Positions 1-5,698 of a DNA stretch of 8,799 bases are shown piece after piece. The notes under the pieces were generated by a model. The model was not told the DNA's origin and ran no database searches. It saw only the letters and a program-made list of their open reading frames with translations. The stretch comes from Chlamydiia bacterium (GTDB taxonomy: Bacteria > Chlamydiota > Chlamydiia > Chlamydiales > FEN-1388), in assembly GCA_003170575.1 (NCBI GenBank), contig PMZB01000150.1, positions 1-8,799 of the forward strand. The letters are read 5' to 3'. The first letter of the stretch is position 1. Each line of letters opens with the position of its first letter. A program made the position numbers and the translations under genes.

Positions 1-35
1 GATTTTTTCTTATCCCCAAGAGCAAATAGATAAAT

Positions 36-41
36 GGAGGG
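36..41 (+). promoter_or_regulatory. Shine-Dalgarno GGAGGG that fixes the first gene's start
   Basis: GGAGGG ends 4 nt before the ATG at 46 and overlaps the upstream in-frame ATG at 34. It supports translation from 46 and argues against the longer form, which would add four residues. Confidence 0.7.
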
Positions 42-45
42 ACGG

Positions 46-1041
46 ATGACAAAATTAGGTGGAGTTCAAGGACCGATTGATCTGCCAAAATTTGAAGCAA
101 ATGGAATAAAGGCCGCTATTGATACCTATATTACAAGTGAAAAGAACCAACATACAGAAGAAGGGAAGAAAAAGGCCCTCGAGACAATCCTAAATACATT
201 AGAAGCATCAGGCATACATAAAAATAAATTACTCGCTCAAAAAACGATTGATACTGTGTTAGAGCGCCTGGGGCATCCGAAGAACGAAACGCAAGCAGAA
301 GCAATCGCCCTACTTGGATCAGCACTCAGTCAAGTAATCCCTGACACTATTACACAGGAGATGAGACGCAACTTCGAGTCTGTTCTCAGATGGAGGGAAG
401 GAGATATATTGCCCGCTAAAATTCTTGCAGAGCAAATCTTTTCAAAGAAGGTCGTACCTAAGGAAGCAAAGATTGCTCAAAAGGAGCGAGTATCTAGTTT
501 GGGGGCAGCGATTGTGGGAAAACTAGCTTCTGCCAAACAAACGATTGCTAAAGCAATCACCCCCCGATCAACCAAGGTAGAAAAATCTTCTGAAGAAGCG
601 GGAACACCTGAAACCAAAGTAAAAAAATCCACAAGCGCTATGAGTAAGATTGCCAGAAAACTTGGCCTTGGCGGAGTAAGAGGTGAGCAAAAACCAGTTG
701 TGGTAGAGCCAAAATGGGCCTCGAAGGAGGCTCCCAAGACAGCTGCTGATCTGGTTATGAAGTTTAATTGCCTTTTTTTAAAAATTAAGCAAGAACAACA
801 AGAGCTACTGAGAACTGAGCTAAAAGCTAATAGTCCTCTAAGAAAAGCATTAAGCGAAAATCCTGGGCTTTTGGAAGCAGCCCTTGCAACTACCACTCGG
901 GCTCTTGAGGCGACAGGGAAGGGCCCCATTAGCCTCCAAAGAGAAATGCTTAATATCCTTCTAGACATAAGCGACAATAATCGACAGTTAAAGATTGACC
1001 CAAATATCCTACAAAGAGCACGGAATGCGCTCTCAGCCTAA
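46..1041 (+). CDS. Unrecognised lysine-rich, all-helical protein (331 aa)
   Basis: I do not recognise a family. The protein is hydrophilic with no signal peptide or membrane segment. Roughly three parts are visible: an N-terminal helical region (about residues 15-140) with Ala/Leu/Lys-rich segments resembling helical-repeat packing; a basic, low-complexity linker (about 145-225) rich in Lys, Ala, Ser and Thr; and a C-terminal helical region (about 230-331) with many Leu, Glu and Asn residues. The in-frame ATG at 34 is a poor start because the GGAGGG at 36-41 would fall inside it; the ATG at 46 lies 4-5 nt after that sequence and is preferred. A 94-nt gap separates it from the MreC-like gene, so it may be transcribed separately. 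A cytoplasmic helical or scaffold protein, or a secreted effector, are both possible; nothing in the sequence decides. Confidence 0.75.
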   Translation: MTKLGGVQGPIDLPKFEANGIKAAIDTYITSEKNQHTEEGKKKALETILNTLEASGIHKNKLLAQKTIDTVLERLGHPKNETQAEAIALLGSALSQVIPDTITQEMRRNFESVLRWREGDILPAKILAEQIFSKKVVPKEAKIAQKERVSSLGAAIVGKLASAKQTIAKAITPRSTKVEKSSEEAGTPETKVKKSTSAMSKIARKLGLGGVRGEQKPVVVEPKWASKEAPKTAADLVMKFNCLFLKIKQEQQELLRTELKANSPLRKALSENPGLLEAALATTTRALEATGKGPISLQREMLNILLDISDNNRQLKIDPNILQRARNALSA

Positions 1042-1135
1042 GCAAAAGAGTTAGCAGCATTTCTGTAGAAAAGAACCTTCTTGAAACTGTATAAAGAAGT
1101 CCTAGAGTTCGTATAAATCATGTAGAAAACCGCCC

Positions 1136-2173
1136 ATGAGCCGTCACATCCTTTTTCTTCTTGGTGTAGCTTTTCTTGTGTTGTTGCTTCCAGAGAGCTA
1201 TAGCAGCTATTGTACAAACATTGGCACATCTGTTTTTTCAACACTTTTTGCTTCTTCGTCTTCCTCAGCAACTCATATGCCGCAAAATGAAGAGTGGACA
1301 GAATGGAAAAAAAATAGTGAAGAAGAGCTGCATGAGGTTATCGACTATAGTGCGCGTGCACTCAAGGAAAAATATGCCTCAATTGTGGCCGAAGTAACAC
1401 TGCGGACTACAACTCCATGGACAGGCGTTCTCTGGGTGGACAAGGGCTCGAAAACACCAGACCTTCCCTTCCCGATTCGCCGCAATGCTCCGGTGCTTGT
1501 AGGAAGCACCCTTGTGGGAATTGTCGATTTTGTTGGGTCTTATTCAAGCCGCGTTCGTTTGCTCTCAGACCCAGCCCTTCATCCAGCTGTTCGGGTTGTC
1601 CGTGGAGGGTATAGAGATCGGCAAGCCATTTTCATGGCGCAAGAACTTGAACTCATGCTGCACAAAAAGCCCTCTCTTATGCCTAACGAGGCTTTAACAC
1701 AAAAGTTGATTGCTCTTTTACATATCCTCTCAGAAAACGCAGAGCAAGAAGTTGGCATGCGGCTTGCAAAGGGCGAGCTTCAAGGATGCGACTCTCCAGA
1801 TACTCCTTACATATATAAAGGTGTAGGGTTTAATTGCGAGGCAGCAGATCAAGATGGGCCGAGAAGAGACTTAAGGACTGGTCAGCGAGACTCTCCTGAT
1901 GCGCAAATTCCTCTGATTAAGCCTGGCGACATTTTGGAAACAAGCGGGCTTGATGGGTATTTTCCCAAGGGCTTAGAGATTGCATGCGTGACTAAGGTAG
2001 CGCCGCTTGAAGAAGGAGCAATTTGCTATACAGTCCTTGCACAAAGCCTGGCACAAGAACTATCCTCTCTGGAATACGTGACAATAATTCCAGCTCTGGG
2101 AGATGAGCCTTTTTATCCTCACACAAATGAGGAAAAGATTTTGTCTCTGGTCCATTCCTGCGCAAAGGAGTAA
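1136..2173 (+). CDS. mreC: MreC-like rod shape-determining protein, with a helical insertion
   Basis: MreC is an inner-membrane protein with a large periplasmic part that links MreB to the peptidoglycan synthesis complex. Here a hydrophobic anchor (residues 4-18) is followed by a Ser-rich stretch and a short charged helix (about 51-90) where MreC usually has its coiled coil. The first beta domain includes VDKGS (101-105), PVLVGSTLVGIVDFVG (119-134) and SRVRLLSDP (138-146), then VRVVRGG. The second carries the family hallmark GDILETSGLDGYFPKGL (264-280) followed by VTKV. Between them (about 160-260) lies an extra segment with helices and two cysteines (C218, C234), absent from typical MreC such as the E. 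coli protein and possibly chlamydia-specific. No strong Shine-Dalgarno precedes ATG 1136, but starting here keeps the membrane anchor. The gene is probably co-transcribed with the flavoprotein that follows. Confidence 0.85.
   Translation: MSRHILFLLGVAFLVLLLPESYSSYCTNIGTSVFSTLFASSSSSATHMPQNEEWTEWKKNSEEELHEVIDYSARALKEKYASIVAEVTLRTTTPWTGVLWVDKGSKTPDLPFPIRRNAPVLVGSTLVGIVDFVGSYSSRVRLLSDPALHPAVRVVRGGYRDRQAIFMAQELELMLHKKPSLMPNEALTQKLIALLHILSENAEQEVGMRLAKGELQGCDSPDTPYIYKGVGFNCEAADQDGPRRDLRTGQRDSPDAQIPLIKPGDILETSGLDGYFPKGLEIACVTKVAPLEEGAICYTVLAQSLAQELSSLEYVTIIPALGDEPFYPHTNEEKILSLVHSCAKE
2165..2170 (+). promoter_or_regulatory. Shine-Dalgarno AAGGAG inside the end of mreC
   Basis: AAGGAG sits in the last codons of the MreC-like gene, 8 nt before the ATG at 2179. 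Only 5 nt separate the two genes, so translation of the second is probably coupled to the first and both likely share one transcript. Confidence 0.7.
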
Positions 2174-2178
2174 GCCCA

Positions 2179-3207
2179 ATGAAAAACTTTATCCTCTGCT
2201 TTTTCCTTCTCTTTTCTACTCTCTATGCAAAAGAAGAAAATGTGGTTGCTGTTATTGGAGGAGGCCCTGCAGGGCTCTCTGCAGCGAATATCTGTCAAGA
2301 GATGGGCTATCAAACGGTAGTGTTTGAACCAAAGGCTGAATTTCCTCTTGAAGACTCTGTGTCCTTCTGGCCAGGGATAGTGTCACCAAAGTGGAGTGCT
2401 ATTATAAAAAATTTGCGCGAGTCCCTGACAAAAGCAGGAGGAACTCTTCTTGACAAGCAAGTTTCAGATATTTCCCAAGATAAGGACAATTTTATTATTT
2501 CATCAGGTAGGGAATTCTACTCACTTAAAGCTGTTATCATAGCAACAGGAAAGAAACCAAAGGCCTCTTCCTTTTTATACCGGAGATCAGATCGCATTCT
2601 CACAAATGTCTGGACCAGGAAAATCTTTTCCCCGAAAGATTCGGTGATCATAATCGGCCAGGGAGAGCCTCTTTTTCATGCGTGCCTCAATGCTGCCAGA
2701 GGAGCTGGCCATGTCTTTATATTCCCATATCAAGGAAATGCACCAACACTTGCTTCTCTTACCAAAATTTTCCCTTCTGTAACTATAACGAGGAATGTAT
2801 CCATCACAGATATTGGAGCAGATAAAAGAAAAGCTTTTGTCACCTATTCTCAGGACAGATCAAAGCTGTACAAGGAAGCTTCCTACCTCATTGTTGCTGA
2901 AGAGAAAGATCCAGCCTCCGATCTTGTTGCGAATTTATGTTCCATTGATTCTTCTGGAGCAATAGTTGCTTCCAATGATACAGGCGAAACATCCCTTCCA
3001 GGGCTCTATGCATGCGGTGAAGTGACCACAAATGCAGCCTTGACAGGTGTGCAAGCAGCTTCTGATGGGCAAAAGGTGGGGTTTGCTGTTACCTACTTTC
3101 TTGTGAGCAAAGGAATCGCCCCAAAAAAACAGTCTGTTGCGCCTCTTCCACCACTACAGCCTCCTCCTGAAAAAAAGCCTGAAGAGCAAACAGAAGGGCT
3201 TTTTTAG
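2179..3207 (+). CDS. Exported thioredoxin-reductase-fold FAD protein lacking the CxxC centre
   Basis: The protein starts with a Sec-type signal peptide: short basic start, hydrophobic core 4-16, likely cleavage after LYA (residue 17). The mature part has the two-dinucleotide-domain flavoprotein fold: FAD-binding GGGPAGLSAA (27-36), an ATG motif (122-124), a second Rossmann motif VIIIGQGEP (156-164), and GLYACGEV (275-282) at the usual C-terminal FAD contact, with Glu in place of the usual Asp. Where thioredoxin reductases carry CATC just before the second Rossmann strand, this protein has TNVWTRK (142-148), with no cysteine pair. The Arg-rich NADPH 2'-phosphate motif after the second Rossmann helix is also missing (FPYQGNAPT instead). 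It ends in a Pro/Glu-rich tail (about 315-342). It is therefore unlikely to be a classical thioredoxin reductase; the substrate is unknown. An extracytoplasmic redox or structural role beside MreC is inference. Confidence 0.85.
   Translation: MKNFILCFFLLFSTLYAKEENVVAVIGGGPAGLSAANICQEMGYQTVVFEPKAEFPLEDSVSFWPGIVSPKWSAIIKNLRESLTKAGGTLLDKQVSDISQDKDNFIISSGREFYSLKAVIIATGKKPKASSFLYRRSDRILTNVWTRKIFSPKDSVIIIGQGEPLFHACLNAARGAGHVFIFPYQGNAPTLASLTKIFPSVTITRNVSITDIGADKRKAFVTYSQDRSKLYKEASYLIVAEEKDPASDLVANLCSIDSSGAIVASNDTGETSLPGLYACGEVTTNAALTGVQAASDGQKVGFAVTYFLVSKGIAPKKQSVAPLPPLQPPPEKKPEEQTEGLF
3171..3205. terminator. Possible bidirectional terminator between convergent genes
   Basis: AAAAAAGCC (3171-3179) pairs perfectly with GGCTTTTTT (3197-3205) around a 17-nt loop. 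On the + strand the T run ends at the stop codon of the flavoprotein gene. On the - strand the hairpin begins 5 nt after the kinase stop codon and ends in a T run, a better placed terminator. The GC core is only three pairs and the loop is long, so the call is tentative. Confidence 0.4.
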
Positions 3208-3210
3208 TGT

Positions 3211-4554
3211 CTACGAAAGTATATCTTCCAGCTCTTGAGTTGCTTGTGCAGCAGTAGGCCGCTCTTCAAGGTCAGCATCAGTCATTCGCTTTAAGAGTTT
3301 CTCTATCCGTACTAATTGTCTTTCCGATTCCGGGTGCTTGGCTATTAGGGCCCCTATAAGAGTGTCTATATACGCATGTACATTGTCTACGGTCCGCTCA
3401 ATATCTTCTTGAGGAATGGAGGAAATCTTTGTCTGTCCATACATTCTTATCCTTCTTCCTATTCCCTTCAAATGTTGAGCTTCCGTTTGAACACACTCTT
3501 GGTTCTGCACAAGGAACTTTTCAATACCTCGTCTTTTTTCTGATTCAGGAGACTGATCTTTATACCTTGCCGGGGAAAGCATCATATCGTTTTCGGAGGG
3601 TAATACCTCTTCTTCAAGAGAACGGATGAGCACAAGTGCTGTGCTAAAAACTTCCCCTTCTTTACTGAGAACAACTTCTGGAGGCGCAAACCGCGGATTC
3701 CCTGCATTTGTTGCATGCTTCTTCTCCTCCATCTTTCTTGTTTTCCCAAAATCAGCTATTTTGACTCGTTCAAGCGCTGGTTCCTTATCAAAAACCAAAG
3801 CATTTTCTGGTTTTATATCTCCATGCACATACCCTGCGGCATGCAGATCCCTTATGCCTCTTAAGAAACCTAGTCCATTTCGCGCGCTTTCTGGAAAGGG
3901 ATGATGATCACCTAACTGCTCTTCAAAATTTCTAGAGGCCTTCGAAGCCCTTACGGTATATTTCCCCTCAATTCTCTGGATGTATTTCTCAAAATCAAGC
4001 AGAAGATTCTTTCCTTCCAAACCCTTTTTACCTAAGGCTGTTCCTATCTCTCTTACTGTCTTAACCTCTTCCCGCATTTCCGCTTCATTCAATATTTCAA
4101 AAACCCAACCAAACGGGCCTGGAGGTTTTCGGGGAGTTTCGTAGACGTGCTCTTTTTCCTCCGAAGAACTTACTTCTTTAACCTTGCCGTGGGCAAATTT
4201 CGCAATCTTTCCTGCTGTGAAGTCAACGTTATAGCTTTGAAGAGTATTATGCAGCCTCTCAACAGCCTCTTTGGAAGGGTTTTTAACATCAATTTCATCT
4301 AGGAGTTTTTGTAGTTGTACTGCACATTGAGCTCCTGTATTACCAGGCGCATCCAACCCTGGATTCTTATTCCGAATAAACGTAAGTATTTCGTTCGCGA
4401 GCTTGAGATTTTCATAAAGCCCAGAATTGCCATTTGCTTGATTCATTTTCGCCTGCAAAGCCTTCTGAACTCCTTCCAGAGTTGCTTCTTTTTGGGGAGA
4501 AATTGGCCCATGCGGACCTTCCTCAGGATGAACCCATCCTCGCAATATTTTCAT
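3211..4554 (-). CDS. Eukaryotic-type Ser/Thr protein kinase, candidate effector
   Basis: The C-lobe of a Hanks-type kinase is clear: catalytic loop HGDIKPEN (244-251; HGD replaces HRD, with D246, K248 and N251 kept), DFG (268-270), activation segment ending GNPRFAPPE (285-293; PPE for APE), and a late ERPTA (431-435) matching the conserved C-lobe arginine. The N-lobe is hard to see. A degenerate glycine loop may lie at about 115-128 (FAHGKVKEV), and a helix at 155-170 could be helix C, but no certain beta-3 lysine is visible. About 110 N-terminal residues are helical and unrecognised. There is no membrane segment or PASTA domain, unlike typical bacterial PknB sensors. Activity is plausible but uncertain. 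ATG 4554 is preceded only by a weak GGATG. A chlamydial secreted kinase is an inference; a cytoplasmic regulatory kinase is the alternative. Confidence 0.85.
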   Translation of the reverse strand: MKILRGWVHPEEGPHGPISPQKEATLEGVQKALQAKMNQANGNSGLYENLKLANEILTFIRNKNPGLDAPGNTGAQCAVQLQKLLDEIDVKNPSKEAVERLHNTLQSYNVDFTAGKIAKFAHGKVKEVSSSEEKEHVYETPRKPPGPFGWVFEILNEAEMREEVKTVREIGTALGKKGLEGKNLLLDFEKYIQRIEGKYTVRASKASRNFEEQLGDHHPFPESARNGLGFLRGIRDLHAAGYVHGDIKPENALVFDKEPALERVKIADFGKTRKMEEKKHATNAGNPRFAPPEVVLSKEGEVFSTALVLIRSLEEEVLPSENDMMLSPARYKDQSPESEKRRGIEKFLVQNQECVQTEAQHLKGIGRRIRMYGQTKISSIPQEDIERTVDNVHAYIDTLIGALIAKHPESERQLVRIEKLLKRMTDADLEERPTAAQATQELEDILS

Positions 4555-4559
4555 AGCAC

Positions 4560-4615
4560 ATCCATTTCAAGTAAAATATGTTTTATACATACCACATTTA
4601 CTGTTTTATATGGAT
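4560..4615. repeat. Nested inverted repeat upstream of the kinase gene
   Basis: Three arm pairs nest around a 7-nt loop (4581-4587): ATCCAT 4560-4565 with ATGGAT 4610-4615, AGTAAA 4570-4575 with TTTACT 4597-4602, and TATG 4577-4580 with CATA 4588-4591. It fills nearly all of the gap between the pepP stop and the kinase start. It could be a structured leader, a processing site or an operator. The AT-rich composition makes a chance origin possible. Confidence 0.35.
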
Positions 4616-4619
4616 ATGT

Positions 4620-5696
4620 TTAAGGCAACAAAATAGGGTCTGTAGAAAAAGAAATAAGACTTCTGGCGCCTTGAGGCTCCAAAAGTATTGTGTTTTCAAG
4701 GCGGACTCCGCCACGGCCTGGAAGGTAAATGCCTGGCTCTAAAGTAAATACATCTCCAGCTTCGAGCGGAGCTTCACTAGGAGCGGTATAAGTGAGTTTT
4801 GGAGGCTCGTGAACCTCAAGCCCAACCCCATGCCCCAGCCCGTGCACGAAAAAATTGCCATACGCCTTAGCCGTGATATATTCGCGCGCAATGCTATCAA
4901 GATGGTGCGGTGTAACTCCTGGAGCAGCAAAGGAAAAAGCCTTTTCGTATGCTCCAAGAACAATTTCATAACACTTTTCAAGCTCGCTGTCGGGCGGTCC
5001 AAAAAACACCATCCTGGTCATATCTGAGTGGTAGTTGTCAAGCTGCACCCCAATATCGATAAGAATAGTACCTTGCTCCTTAAGTTGGACCTCCGTTGGA
5101 CTCCAATGAGGAATGCTGCAGTTGCAGTCAAAGGCAATGATAGGCTCAAATGAAACGGCTTGAGCCCCATGCTCAAACCAGAATGCCTTCAACTTTGAAG
5201 CAAGCGCCTTCTCTGTTACTCCAGGGCGTATTTCCTCAAGAAGAAAGTTTAACCCTTTTTCACATAGCTCACAGGCTTGCGTGATGGCTTGTATCTCATG
5301 GGCATCCTTCTTCCGCCGCAGCATTGAATAATAGGCTGGAGCAGCTATGAAAGCATGTTTTCCCCCACAACACGCAGCTATTTTTTCATGCATAGCTACA
5401 CTCATGAGGGTAGGATTAAATCCTATGTTTCCTGCAATGAAAGAAAAAGCCTTTTTAAGCTCAATGAAAAGATCATTTGGCTGTTTTAGCAAAACTACTT
5501 CACAGGAAAGTTTCTGCTTTGCAAGCTCATAATATCTGCCATCTAAGAAAAGGATCGAGGTTTCTTTCCCAACAAGAAAGGTGCCTGTAGAAATGCTCAG
5601 GCCAGTACAATATAAAAGATCAGCAGGCGATTGGATTACCGCGCTTTCCAGCCCATGAGCCTGAAGAGCCGCAACTGCTTGAGAGATATGCTCCAT
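4620..5696 (-). CDS. pepP: Xaa-Pro aminopeptidase, M24 family
   Basis: This cytoplasmic dimetal enzyme removes an N-terminal residue that precedes proline. The protein is 358 aa. An N-terminal creatinase/prolidase-like domain spans about 1-125, with DGRYY at 52-56. The pita-bread catalytic domain follows and shows all five metal ligands: D214 (IDIG), D225 (SDMTR), H289 (GLGHGVG), E320 (LEPGIY) and E334 (RLEN). H197 (IPHW) and H296 (VHEPP) match the other conserved histidines. An upstream in-frame start at 5774 would add 26 residues overlapping the mutL 3' end by 76 nt, and those residues do not resemble an M24 N-terminus. ATG 5696, two nucleotides after the mutL stop, gives the usual family length. 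Tight spacing implies one operon and translational coupling with mutL, an order I recall from Chlamydia. Confidence 0.95.
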   Translation of the reverse strand: MEHISQAVAALQAHGLESAVIQSPADLLYCTGLSISTGTFLVGKETSILFLDGRYYELAKQKLSCEVVLLKQPNDLFIELKKAFSFIAGNIGFNPTLMSVAMHEKIAACCGGKHAFIAAPAYYSMLRRKKDAHEIQAITQACELCEKGLNFLLEEIRPGVTEKALASKLKAFWFEHGAQAVSFEPIIAFDCNCSIPHWSPTEVQLKEQGTILIDIGVQLDNYHSDMTRMVFFGPPDSELEKCYEIVLGAYEKAFSFAAPGVTPHHLDSIAREYITAKAYGNFFVHGLGHGVGLEVHEPPKLTYTAPSEAPLEAGDVFTLEPGIYLPGRGGVRLENTILLEPQGARSLISFSTDPILLP

Positions 5697-5698
5697 AC

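Noticed and set aside
477..977. 166-codon open frame on the - strand opposite the first gene
   Set aside because: It lies entirely antisense to a gene with a good Shine-Dalgarno, has Ser/Ala/Leu-rich low-complexity content and shows no motif.
1081..1117. Promoter for the MreC-like gene (TTGAAA 1081-1086 with TATAAA 1112-1117)
   Set aside because: The spacer is 25 nt, and the other TATAAA (1090-1095) is only 3 nt from the -35-like box; neither spacing works.
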